From: Clarkia xantiana subsp. parviflora
Lineage: Eukaryota > Streptophyta > Magnoliopsida > Myrtales > Onagraceae
DNA: 64,000 nt
NCBI GenBank assembly: GCA_036873135.1
Contig: JAPTYO010000007.1
Coordinates: 4,694,763 to 4,758,762, forward strand
Direction of reading: 5' to 3'
Below, one piece after another: positions 23,195 through 34,644 of this stretch. Every line of letters starts with the position of its first letter. Within the stretch, counting starts at the first letter, position 1. Below the pieces are notes generated by a model that worked only from the letters and a program-made list of their open reading frames with translations, did not search any database and was not told the DNA's origin. The position numbers were made by a program, and so were the translations under genes.

Positions 23195-24034
23195 AAACTT
23201 TCTTTAGCAGCTTAATTGTCATTTTTATCCCAATTGAGGCACAATCAGCTCGACTGTACATTAGCTCTATTTGTCAAACAGAGACCACATCAATCATCTC
23301 GAAGCACGTTGTTGTGGACCGTTACTACAATAGAATGTTGAAGTTATTTTGTTAATTAAGAAAATGATTCATTAAATGGAAAAATGTCAATTATTTACAG
23401 TGTTATGACCAAATGATATTAAGTTGATTTTGTAGCCCAACCCAACATAAGCTGGGCCTACGAAAGCGACCGGGGACTAACGGTTCGTGTCTTCTGTTTG
23501 GATAGCAAGAAGACATTTGAGCGGCTGAATTAGCATGTTTTTTTCTTCTTTTTTGGTTTCCCAATAATAATAATAATAATAATAATAACAATAAATATAT
23601 AACAAAAAAAAAATGTAAATCAGAGGTATTCGACCAAAAAAATTAGCGACTATGAAAATAATTAAATATTCATGACTAACACTTACTTTTTTACAGGTTG
23701 ATCGATGTGATTGGGGACGCGGGAAACCAAAATAAAAGGAAAGAAAAAATATGTAGCTCCTCAATATGGCGGAAACTGGCTGGTATAGTGCATTGCTTGA
23801 TATATCATTTGGAGTCGCAATGAAGAATATATGACTTGTGTGGCTCAATTGCCTTGACTACTACTTTTCTTTCACACGTAGGAATATTTTTCTCCGTTAA
23901 ATGCGACGTTATGGGCTTTTAGGCTGCCTCACGGCCCATTAGTTGAACGATCCGGGGGTTTATACACGCCTGATTGGGCCCAAAATTCCCAACCAGCCCA
24001 ATACTAAACGTAACATTCAATTCAAGAACACGGT
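23195..24034. other. Intergenic interval with (AAT)n
   Basis: No gene was recognised. An (AAT)n run at about 23563-23588 creates a leucine run in the complementary frame that is not a real protein. The interval separates two unrelated transposons. Confidence 0.45.
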
Positions 24035-25134
24035 GAGGATGGCAACTTGGGGCGGGTCGGTTTTGAAGACCCGGCCCGGGTACATAAGCCTATCGGGGCG
24101 GGTCAGGCGGGGCAAAAAATCCCGCAGGTCGACCCGCGGGGCCCTGACCCGACCCGAACGTGGTAGATTTTTTTTTTTTTTTTTTTTTCACCATAAAAAC
24201 AGCAAACACCAAATGTCCAAATCCAAATCAAATACAAACATAACACCAAATCCACATCACCAAATCCAAATTCAAACACCAAATCAAACACAAACATCAC
24301 AACACCAAATCCACATCACCAAATTCACATCACCAAATCCAAATCCACATGCTGCTGTAGCCGTGTTCGTTGCTGGTGTCTGAGCCGCTGCTGGAGCCGT
24401 GAGTCTGTGCTGGACTGCTGGTGCCGCCGTGAGTTCGTTTCCGCCGCTGCAGGAGGAGCTGTGACCGACTGAGCTGCTGCTGGAGCCGTGAGTTTGTGCT
24501 GGACTGCTGGTGCCGCCGTGCGTTCGTTTCCGCCGCTGCACGAGGAGCTGTGACCGACTGACGCCGGACTGGAGCTGGACCTGGGAGGGGTGCCGAGCCG
24601 ACTGGAGCCGCAGCTGGGACCTGGAAGGGGAGGCGCTGCTGGAGGGAAGCCGCTGTTGGAGGGCCTTCACCAGAGCCGGCCGGAGACGACGGAAGGGGAG
24701 ACGCCGGACCAGAGCCGGCCGGAGACGACGGAGCTGCTGCAGTGCTGCCGCGAGCGACGACCATTGGGGCCGAGCGGGACTTCAAATTGGAGGAGAAGAC
24801 ACAGCCACAGGAGCGGGAGCGGAAGACTGAGAGCCTCAGTGTCTCAGTCTCAATTAACCCTAAAAATAATTTTATAGTAATTACAGTTAGGCCCTTAATA
24901 TTTTAGATAGGTCTATATTAACCCTAGTATAAGATATATGTCACATAAATATTGAAAATATATGTAATATCAGAATTCCGGGGCGGGTCCACGGAGCCCC
25001 GCAACACATAACCCGGATCCGACCCGTCCCGGGACCGACCCGTCACGAACCCGACCCGCGCCCCGCGGGTCGGCGGGTCAATTTCGGGTCGGACCCGCGG
25101 GTCAGCGGGGCCCCGAGGCCCGTTGCCATCCCTT
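24035..25134. mobile_element. GC-rich hAT-like non-autonomous element
   Basis: The left end (GAGGATGGCAAC) and right end (GTTGCCATCCCTT) are short imperfect inverted repeats. Both subterminal zones are very rich in GGGTC/GACCC motifs (GGGGCGGGTC at left, GACCCGCGGG at right), a pattern seen in plant hAT-type elements. No clear 8-bp target duplication and no transposase were found. The interior has an A/C-rich minisatellite with CACCAAATCC units (about 24205-24350) and a GC-rich block with tandem duplications. Long open frames here on both strands are low-complexity and not credible proteins. Confidence 0.6.
24394..24561 (+). repeat. 89-bp tandem duplication in the hAT-like element
   Basis: Two consecutive copies, 24394-24482 and 24483-24561, both start GAGCCGTGAGT(C/T)TGTGCTG and include GTTCGTTTCCGCCGCTGCA. 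A shorter repeat, CCAGAGCCGGCCGGAGACGA, recurs at 24670 and 24709. Confidence 0.8.
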
Positions 25135-25276
25135 CTCACTACAGTTGTCTACTCTAATTCTACTACTGCACTGCACACACCAGTGAAGTTCTCGGGTCTG
25201 ATCACTCTGATTCATATTCCGATTTCTGTCTCCATTTCTACTTATGTTGCCGGCGACGGCTCCGGCCGGCGACTAT

Positions 25277-28200
25277 ATGGAAGAACCAACGACCGCAAAC
25301 GGTGGCTCGCCGGCAGCTGTGGAGGATGAGCCGATTGTGGGACCCGGACCGGCACCAAAAGCGGCCCCTACAGTTTGAGCACGCATACCTTGACTCTCTT
25401 CCCTCCGCGAACATGTATGTCCTTGGCTCTCCTATATTCTTCAACTAGCTTAGGATTTTAGATTCTTGGAGCTCAAGTTTCCGACTGCTAGTTACTCAGT
25501 TCCTCTGCTACTGCTTTAGCTTCTGCTTTAGCCTTTATTTCCCTTCGATGTAATTGTGCTTGTTATTGAAAATCTGCTTGATCTGATTTTTGTTAGCTTA
25601 GTGTTTTGGCTCCAATTCCAGTTTCATGGAAGTTTTTTTTTGTTTTCCGCGTGTGTTCTAGGGCTCCGAGGGCAGCACATCATGGATTCTAGTTTGATGC
25701 ATTAACATAGGAGCTTTGGTTGTCTGGCTAATTCCGACTTAACCAATTAAATTATGGTACAATGAGATTGAAGATTTATCAAGAAGAAACGCTTCTTTAG
25801 CGTGGAATGAAGATATGACATCGTAGTTTCTAGTTAGGAATGCATGTTGAGATTTATGGGAAGATGTGATGAGTGCATGTATTAAGAATCTAAGATGGGC
25901 AATCCCATTAATAGATCAACTTGTAAGGATGGTTGCATACACCAGTGAAGTGTTAGTTAGCTATCGAATGATATGATTGTTGTTAATTTGGAACTTCCCC
26001 TTCTTCATCTTTGATGTTAATGTGGCTATAATTGAGGTCACCATTTTTGGCTCTCTCTTATTTTAATATACCATGGAAAAATTTGGATCCATCCTGTAAG
26101 ATATATCAGTCTTAAGGGGCAATTTTAGATGAGTTTAGTGTTTATACCACCCTAGGATTCATGGCATGTTCTAGTTAACTTGTTGTAAACACCAAGTGAA
26201 CCGATAAATCTTCCGTTTTAAAGGGTGGTTTATAGTCACGCTTGCTATACAGAGAGTTAACTTTGAGGTATAGTTGGAGTCTGTGGTAGGTTTATAATGA
26301 GTTCACTTTGTTCCAATGGTGATGTCTTTTAGTTATACATCATCTAATGGGAGACTAAGCACAGAGACTAAAAGAGGTAGAACATTGCATTTTTTTTTTC
26401 CCGTGAAGTATTCAAATTTCAAGTACTTAGTTGTCATCCCGAATATTATCTTGCATTCATAGACTATGATGCCATGCCATAGAAGTCTAATACCATAGAC
26501 TGAAAGTCTTTTATTTTATGCAGTTGAATGGAATTAGTAACATAGTGGATAATTGACTTATCTGAATATATATAGTTCATATGTATGCTATCTTTTGCTC
26601 TTCAAGAACATTGTGAACTCTGGCAGTGATTATATTCAGCTTTACAGGTTAGTGTAGATGGCTTGCTTTGCTGCACCATTTCTAACGATCAGTCCGTGAA
26701 GATATACGATGTAATTTACTATGACATGATGGTCATGCTTCGTCTACCATACACTCCTGGAGCTATTGAGTGGGTTATAAACAAGGTGATGTTAGGGCTA
26801 AGCTTGCCATCAGTGACCGTGACTCCTCATTTGTGCATATATATGATGCCCGAGCTGGTACAAATGAACCTATTAAGTCAAGAGAGGTATCTTATTGTCC
26901 TTCAAAGCTGCTAGTTCAAAGATTTAGGAGTTATCCTTCTAAATTGACCGATGATATGTTATTGCTCTTCTAAATTCTGTTTGCTTTCAGATACTTATGG
27001 GCCCGGTAAAAATCATGAAGTATAATCACGCTTGTGATGCAGTAGTTTCTGCTGATTTAAGGGGGCATGATTGAGTACTGGAGCCCTGCGACACTACAAT
27101 TTCCCGAGGATGGGTATGTGTTTCTTACTTCCGTGGAGCAATCCCTTTCTTCAGATACATGCAAATGAAATATGGTTATAGGGTCTAAATGTATAAATAG
27201 CCTAGGCAGTTGAAGTTCTTTCTGGTGAAATAAATTTATATATTATATAATAACAATTGAAAAGATAATCCTATTTGTGCTGATGTGTCATGTTAATTTA
27301 TATATATTACCTGTAGTCTGTATTTAGTACAGCTGGCCTGGGATAATTGTTTACACCGTGCTAATAATAATAATGACAATAGCAGTAAACTTGATGCTCA
27401 AAACTATCAAGAAAAGTGTGTTTGCATTTCTCTTTGTATGTCAAATTGCTTACCTTTTCTGTTACTTTTGCAGGGTGACATTTAAGCTGAAGAGTGACAC
27501 TGATCTTTTTGAAATATTAAAATGTAAAACAACTATCTCTGCACTTGAGGTAATCTACGTTTCCTTTGGTACATCCTCAAATACTATTTTCCGTAGTTGA
27601 TTCTCTCCATATCTATATTTAATTTGAAGAATTTCGTCTATAAAGGTGAGCCCCGATGGCCAGCAATTTGCTGTGTCATCACCAGATCGCAGGATACGGG
27701 TATTTTGGTTTAAATCAGGCAAGCTGAGACGTGTATATCATGAATCTCTTGAGGTATCATTGTGAGCTTTAGTCTGTTCTGTATCGTTTTTACGGTATTC
27801 ACAATTTTTAGATGTCAATCTATTCAATCAGGTTGCGCAAGATCTCCAGAGGAGTTGAGGTCCTTTATATCAGTTGGAAGCTATTGATTTTGGCTGCAGA
27901 ATTGCGGTTGAAAGGGAAATTGAGAAAACAGAAACCGCACCACAACCAAATGCTGTTTTTGATGAAAGCTCCAATTTCCTTCTATATGCAACCCTTGGGA
28001 TAAAAGTGAGATGATCTTATTATTGTTAATTTGTTTTAAATAGTAATAATTTTTGCAAAAGGCATTCAAGTGCAAACCAGCATCTAATAGTACCATTCTC
28101 TTCTTTTCCTGAATTTTAGGTTGTAAATCTCCACACTAACAAGGTTGCCCGAATTATTGGGAAAGTTGCAAACAATGATAGATTCTTGAGAATTGCACTC

Positions 28201-28849
28201 TATCAAAGAGATAAAAGCAGTAAAAGAGTAAGAAAAATCCCCGCTGCGGTGGCAAATGTCAATGAGAACAAGGACCCACTAACAGACCCAACGCTTCTAT
28301 GTTGTGCTTTCAAGAAACACAGAATATACTTATTCAGGTATGAAGAAATTCTACCTACTTACCTGATTTTAATGAAGCTTTAGTTATGTGTATACTGATG
28401 TAGACCTATTCAAAATAGTCGGCGCGAACCTGAGGAGCCAGAAGATCCAAGCAAGGGAAGGGATGTGTTCAATGAGAAGCCTCCTCCTGATGAACTGCAG
28501 CTGAGCAAGAAAATTCTTCCTTTGCAGTTTGCGGCATGATAGGCCTTTCACAGTATCAATGGCAAATGCGGGTCCCAACACAAACGGTTCTCAGTTTTTC
28601 ATAACCACAGTCGCTACGCCGTGGCTAGACAAGCATACTGTTTTTTGGTCGAGCGGTTAAGGGAATAGACGTTGTACAGGTATAGATTCCAATCTTTTCT
28701 TTGTAATGGACATAATTTCACATTGATAGTTGAGTTAATTATGATGGTATCTTGTCAATTTGCAGGGAATAGAGAAAGTGAAGGTTGATAAATGTGACAA
28801 ACCACACCAAGATGTAAAAATCTTGAATGTGACGGTTCCAAAATTGTAA
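25277..28849 (+). pseudogene. Degraded copy of CYP71-type WD40-cyclophilin, introns kept
   Basis: Nine remnant exons, with intron borders kept, match the plant CYP71 family (WD40 repeats plus a cyclophilin peptidyl-prolyl isomerase domain; a nuclear chromatin-associated protein): 25277 to about 25415, 26648-26886, 26991-27113, 27474-27549, 27646-27753, 27832-28005, 28120-28337, 28419-28679 and 28766-28849. Readable family blocks include DGLLCCTISNDQSVK, FVHIYDARAGTNEP, LKSDTDLFEILKCKTTISAL, ATVATPW-like [14 protein letters not shown] and QDVKILNVTVPKL before TAA. Damage: a frame change near 25363, a lost base near 26775, an extra G near 27060, a frame change near 27855, and stops after TVF near 28655. 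The first WD-repeat exons and most of the cyclophilin core are missing. Retained introns show it arose by DNA duplication, not retroposition. A functional copy presumably exists elsewhere. Confidence 0.9.
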
Positions 28850-28877
28850 AAATCTGCATCCCGCCTCAATTGTTTGG

Positions 28878-28909
<32 letters not shown>

Positions 28910-29131
28910 GAGATTCAAATGGGGTATGATCCCATAGTACGGTGAATGAACAATCTTTATGTAAAGAGTGCGTCTACCCCTAAATTTTGTCTTGGAGAGA
29001 AATGTTATTCAGTGATGATTTTAGGAACAATTGTATGTTCTGATTGCATCTTCCACATAATCTTTGTTGGAGATTTTCTCTTGTAACTGAACGTGCAATT
29101 ACCGGTTTAGTGGTTGAACACTTAATTTGCA

Positions 29132-29459
29132 GAGTTTTTGACTAATATATGCCTATATGAACAACCAAATACAAATATAGACTATTTGAATAATTAATTG
29201 CAAAAATAGGTCAAACCGAGATGTGACACATCGGCTAGGGTTTTTAAATCCAAACTGAGATGTCAAATCTCGGTTTTGAAAAAAAAAAAAAAAGATTTTG
29301 GCCAAGGGAAAAAACCAGATTTTTTTTTTTTTTTTTTTTTTTTCGAAACCGAAATGTGACATCTCGATTTGGATTTTTGACCTATTTTTATAATTAGTTA
29401 TTCAAGTAGTCTATATTTGTATTTGGTTGTTCATATAGGCATATATTAGTCAAAAACTC
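29132..29459. mobile_element. Mutator-like MITE B1 with 9-bp target duplication
   Basis: Long terminal inverted repeats begin GAGTTTTTGACTAATATATG and end with the complement. The arms of about 85 bp include ACAACCAAATACAAATATAG. Flanks TAATTTGCA (29123-29131) and TAATTTGGA (29460-29468) form a 9-bp target duplication with one change. The centre holds A and T runs and no gene. It shares terminal motifs with the larger element at 36747-37853. Confidence 0.85.
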
Positions 29460-29844
29460 TAATTTGGATGCAATGAGCATTAAGGTTAATACCAGTTTGC
29501 TGCAAATCATGCTCTATTGCAATTTGGATGTTGCTAAAATGAGTTTGAGAGGGCATGTTTCTACAGCCGGTGTATGCAACTCTGCCACTAACTAAAACTA
29601 ATACATGTAAATTTAATTGTACGTGCTAACGAGCCCGGTGCACATACCTTCTGACTAATGATGAATCTCAAAATCAAGGAATCTCGTAATCAATGGAAGA
29701 CAATCACGCTATCAAACCAAAATTTTACATTTCATCAGCAGTATTATAATAGTGTCCTGAAAGCAAAATAAAAACATTTCTAAATTGGTCTAGGTAGAAC
29801 TAAGATAGCCATGACGCTTGAAAGCCAACAGAAAATCACCCATC

Positions 29845-31069
29845 TTAGTCAAAGAGACTGAATCCCATGTCCTGCACAAACAAACCGAACTCCGATTAGC
29901 CGAATTGTAGATTGCTTGTGAAGAGATTATAGTAATTTTAGGAAGATGGGTTAATTCCAAAATTAAAGAAACTTACATCATCAGACTCTTCCTTCTCTTC
30001 GACCTTCTCCTCTTTCTTGGCCTCAGCAGCTGGTGCAGCACCACCGCCTCCTCCTGCAGAAGGAGCAGCAGCCACAGCAATACCACCACCACCAGAAGGT
30101 ACTGATGCAAGCTTCTCCCTTCCAGATGCAATGAGCTCAGTGATGTCTTTTCCCTTCACTTCTTTCAACAGGAGCTCTATCCTGCTGTCATCAGCCTCAG
30201 CTCCCACTGTCAATCAAACAACAGTTGCTTTAGTTCTTTAACTTGAAGTTGAAGGTCATGAAGATGTACAAAATGATGTTCTTTGATACTAAATATGATA
30301 ATGCTGGAACTAAGACTCGGGACTGCAAACTATTTCATGCCACTTCTCTAGGTCGGTTTGTATAATACATGATGTTTAAGCATACAACAATTGTTTTAGC
30401 TATTAAATTTGAGGGGCATGAAACTGTACAAAAGCATGTTCGTTTATCCAAAATATGTTAATGGCAGAACTAAGTCTCATGAATGCAAGCCATTGTCTAA
30501 TACTTGAATATGAAACAGAGAATCAATTGACAAGGTTCTCATGAAGGGGCAAAGTTAGAGTTCAACGACATTCAACATATATCCATTATGATTATCCAGT
30601 TATGAACAAAGAACAGATGAGCAATGAACATTCATTGTATATCAATGTATGAACTATGATAGAATCATAGCACTATAACAAATTAAAAGATGTTTTCAAT
30701 GGAGAATTGAACACAGTGTATTAAGACACGAGCTGGCAGACCTATGGAACAGAAATAGAGAACAATAACCGCTATCATAGCCGATGGTTCAGGGTGGTGA
30801 ACCCATGGATAAGCAGTTGGTGCACGAACATGCAGGAATTAGAACAACGACAAAGAGAAAACGAAAACGATTCCGATCTAATAGTCACATACCACATGGA
30901 ATCGCCAAAAATCAAAATAAAGCAATAACCGAGGTACGAGATTTCAGGCGAAATAATGATCATCATAGATAAGACGATTACCTGATCCGAGGATGTCCTT
31001 GATATCACCGGCCGAAGGGGAGGCGTTGCCTCCCAATACAGCGAGCAGGTAAGCAGCGACCACCTTCAT
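29845..31069 (-). CDS. RPP2: 60S acidic ribosomal protein P2
   Basis: Three coding exons, 30982-31069, 29977-30206 and 29845-29871, give 114 aa, the normal P2 length. The N-terminus [20 protein letters not shown] and the [20 protein letters not shown] region are typical of P2, which dimerises with P1 and binds P0 on the large-subunit stalk to recruit translation factors. An Ala/Gly-rich hinge is followed by the acidic tail EEKEESDD and the conserved end DMGFSLFD, placed alone in the tiny last exon. An AG lies directly before the base preceding the ATG, so a 5' UTR intron is likely. Intron 1 (30207-30981) holds a diverged duplication of about 75 bp (near 30260 and 30420). Regulation is suggested by the upstream telo-box and site II motifs. 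Confidence 0.95.
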
Positions 31070-31222
31070 TCTGCCAAAATCAATTACACTCTCTTCAGCA
31101 ATTAAGATAAGATATGGTTTCAGCAAAAAAAAAAAAAAACATAAGTAAGGAGACATAGATGGAGTACTTCGAGGACTTTGCTAAGAGACGGCGGAGCACA
31201 ATCTGCAGTAGACTGCTTCTTC

Positions 31223-31364
31223 TAGGGTTTTCTCAGAGAAAGCTAAGATGACATTTTGCATCTGAATATATATTGATTGGTAATTTGGGTTATGGGTCTT
31301 GGACCTGTATCATATTGGGCCGATCTTGGCCCGTTTGTGTTTTGCAAAATAAGTTTTTTGGGCC
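31223..31364 (-). promoter_or_regulatory. P2 promoter: telo-box, TATA and site II motifs
   Basis: Reading upstream from the gene: TAGGGTTT (31223-31230, the complement of telo-box AAACCCTA), TATATAT (31266-31272), and two TGGGCC site II motifs (about 31316 and 31359). Telo-box plus site II elements are the usual control set of plant ribosomal protein genes and link expression to cell growth. Confidence 0.7.
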
Positions 31365-31369
31365 AATTT

Positions 31370-32176
31370 CCGTTGGAACCCTAATGAAAAATATCAAATT
31401 GACCCTTATTTTATATATTTTTAAAATTTAAAAAGTGAGTATGGTTCGAGTCCCAATTAGACGCCAACGAGAGGGGTCCTTGTTTTGTTCTGGGTCAACC
31501 AATAAAATCAATCCACTGATTAGTGAAGTCACATCATGATAACCGATCAAAATATTAGATCCATCCAAGATATAAAAGGAGTTGAGTAGAATTAAGTCTA
31601 ATGTGCCAGCATTTTAGCTATACTAAATTACTAGTAGGGCTATGTTGATAAGGTCATGCATTCGTTGATTATTCACTAAATCTGGCCCAAAAAAAATTCT
31701 CATACCGTGCGTAGGAGAGCTCTAATATTCCATAACTATAACATGATGAATATTGGTAGCCACTATCATTCATTTTCTTTTTTTTTTTTTTTTTTTTGGC
31801 CGAACACTATCATTCATTTTCTTGAACAAAAAAAATACTAGTCATGGAATATAGGGGAAGTCACTTGATTAAACAAACTCCAGGGTAAAATAATTAAACT
31901 CATCTAAACATGAGGTCTATGTATATAGCTGAACAACCTTAATAAACAAGACAGATAAGGATGCCTACCTCGGACTGTAATGAAATGACTAGAACGCAGT
32001 GTTAGATCAGCCACTTCAAACAAACAAGTTTGAGCTCGTTGTAATTTATTTAGTTTGGTTAAGTAATCGTGGGTTTTACAAAGAGAAATTTTCCTGCTAT
32101 GCTGCTGTAAGAAGTGATCGATCGAGCTTCAATGTCGGTTTAGAAGGAGAAGGGAATGAATCTCTTCGGCACTCAA
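31370..32176. other. Intergenic between P2 and CHCH genes
   Basis: No gene was recognised. A direct repeat of CACTATCATTCATTTTCTT flanks a T run at 31760-31822. The right end is probably the 3' UTR of the CHCH gene. Confidence 0.4.
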
Positions 32177-33708
32177 TCACCAAAAGAACCATTTCTTGGC
32201 AGTAGATGTAGGAGGAGTGGGTTTAACCGGTTCGTCCTTCGTTCTGTTTTCTATTCCCTCCTTCAGAGAATCCAATCTTTTCCTGAAAATATATAACAGA
32301 AATTGAGAGAAAGATCGACCATTAACATCATATGAAAAAGCATTTAAACGATAACTAATATGAATAAATACATTGATGCTAAGATTCCTTAAGAGTCAAG
32401 CAACTGAAGTGATGCTAAAATATGACCCAGAAAAAAGAGAGTTGTGCTTAGTAGAAGTTACTTGGTATCTGTAAGGCGACCGTGCAGACTCCATCTCTGT
32501 CGAAATCCATCCATGCCTTCAAGTCCACTTGCAAGAATCAAACGCCTACAAGCAAATTTATGCGTTGAGGGAGTTTTAAGATTGAGGGACATTGGTAATT
32601 TTTCTTATATTATCACCGCAAACAATGTTCCAAGTTACAGCATTGTTTGCAGTAGTGTTAAAATTTAGTGGTTAGTGTAATCGCAAAATTATAGCAAGAA
32701 AGGGAATTTCGATGTTTGAGGTAGTGTTAAATTCGAGCTAGGCATGAAAAAAAAAAGGAAAAAAAGAAGATATTCTTGCCCAAAACTCTGATTTATGAGC
32801 TCTAAATAAGCATCGGGACATGAAATTTCATAGATCAAGATGAATCGGTATTAATTGACGGTACCTTTCCAAGGATGTAGCTTCAGCTTCAAGCTGAATA
32901 GCCCGTTCCCTTGCAGCTTCCAAAGGCATTGATGATCCTAATTTGCGCTCACTATCCAGAAGCCGTTCCCTCAACTCCTTGTCCTGCAAAATAGACGATT
33001 AGGTACATATACATTAGAGAATATTTTTGGAGATTATATCAAATTGACACCTCAAGTTCTTAGAGTGTATAATGATCTCACCCTCCTCTCAGCACACTGC
33101 CGGTAAATGGCTATCTCATCTTGACAGAATGGCTCGATATCATTGATTTGTAAACCTATGTAACATAAAAGAATAAATATATAATTAAGTTCTGTATTTT
33201 TTTTCTTATTTGTTTGATAATTGAATTTTGAACTTTTAGAAGTACGGCAAAATCAAGCAACAAAGCATAATCGCAAGTGTAATGGGTCAACTGAGATATG
33301 ATTCATGGAGTAAAACTAACCAGAAAATAATAATGGTACTTACATAGGAAAAGATTTCGCAAAATCCCATCACATAAGTCCACACCTTCAAGCACATGAG
33401 AAGCAATTTCTTGTGGGATGATGGGTGAAGGAGGGCCCGTCATAAGATCATCTCCGACCAATATGGTCTCCTCCATCATTGGTTGTGAATCGACTACAAA
33501 AGAAAACATGATTAAAGATATGTGAATCATGCAAAATAACACTAAGTAATCAACAATTTCAGATACATTCACCAAGCTATTCTATCTATGGATCAGTAAA
33601 TCATGTGGAAAAAGTAAAACCATTGGCTATTCTGAAGCATATATCAACCTTGGCAGATAAGATAAAAGAAAAGACATCATTGATAAGTTATCTTCACTTA
33701 CCATCCAT
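32177..33708 (-). CDS. Twin-CX9C (CHCH-like) mitochondrial-type protein, 6 coding exons
   Basis: Six coding exons, 33702-33708, 33344-33493, 33082-33155, 32865-32983, 32462-32545 and 32177-32282, give 179 aa. All junctions are GT-AG and in frame; the first coding exon is only 7 bases. Two cysteine pairs with exactly nine residues between them, C-DGILRNLFL-C and C-QDEIAIYRQ-C, form the twin CX9C pattern of CHCH proteins. Family members are oxidised by Mia40 in the mitochondrial intermembrane space and often assist respiratory complexes. After the helix pair comes a charged, probably coiled-coil stretch (DKELRERLLDSERKLG, LEAEATSLERRL) and the tail KKWFFW. The long tail is unlike small COX assembly factors. 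A 5' UTR intron is likely, since TTTGCAG precedes 33755. I do not know a named orthologue. Confidence 0.85.
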
Positions 33709-33755
33709 GTTTAGGAGCGTACTATTTCCTGACGATATCCGAGCAGAACTCAAAC

Positions 33756-34644
33756 CTGCAAATGGGGCAACAACTAGAACACGTTAGCTTGATCAGAACA
33801 ACTAGATAGAAATTCTTAGTGTCGCCTTCAAACTACTCGGTTAAACATTTCAACAAACACATTCTATACAATTCACAATATATCGTTAATAAGATTGAAC
33901 AATGTCTTCAAATTCACTGGAAATGAGAAGAAATCAACTTAAACGCACACCACAGTTGAGATGGATTCTCGACGGAACAGAAATTTGATCAATCTGGTGA
34001 GTGCAAACACCGCTTAGGAGAAGAGGCAGCTGCTCCGAGCTGCAAATTTGGAACTTTTGCCCGTAAACTGCAATTCTAAAGCTTCTTCACTTCATAGGTG
34101 TTCTTCGAGTTTCTGGGCAGCGTAATTTCAGTTTTAGACCTACAGTTTTTTAGATTTCAGATTAGCCCATGTAACTAAGGCACAATCCAAATTTAGGTAC
34201 TTGTATCACGGGCAATTGTGGAGAGTGGAGGGAGAGTGGGCGGTTAGTACTTCCGAATTGAAGGAAGGATGAGAAAACGATCCGAGGAGACGAAATTAGG
34301 GTTTCTTGCTTTCTTGCTTTCTTGTTCAGTCCGCAGCGCATTGAATAAATAAACGGTGTCGATTCGTTGTACGATCTAATCAAGTATACTGTCTTTAATA
34401 TAAAACTTACTTTAGCCAAAATAAATTTACCGAAACAAACGCCCCCTAAGCTTTATCTAGATTTTCGACACGGGTGTGTGTGTTGTTTGTGGACCACACA
34501 AGGCTCAAGCCACAAGTTTGGAGATAGATCCTCTCTCTCACTCAGCTCCTATCCTATGACCAAGATGGCGCATTTGCTTTCTTCCTCCCTTCACTGGGGG
34601 AAGCCAAAATATCCAGGTTTCGCCTGTATCCTTTTGCAGTATCC
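33756..34644. promoter_or_regulatory. Head-to-head promoter region of CHCH and PPR genes
   Basis: The two genes diverge from this interval. The left part contains the CHCH 5' UTR intron, whose donor probably lies near 33952, and its leader exon. An AGGGTTT motif (about 34300) followed by CTTTCTTGCTTTCTTG may belong to either promoter. An ATG at 34558 (MTKMAHLLSS) precedes the PPR start in another frame and could act as an upstream reading frame. Confidence 0.4.

Noticed and set aside
23403..23591. Minus-strand frame beginning with a run of leucines
   Set aside because: Created by the (AAT)n microsatellite.
24284..24830. Ser/Ala/Pro-rich frames of 106-151 codons on both strands
   Set aside because: Low-complexity translation of GC-rich tandem repeats inside a hAT-like element.
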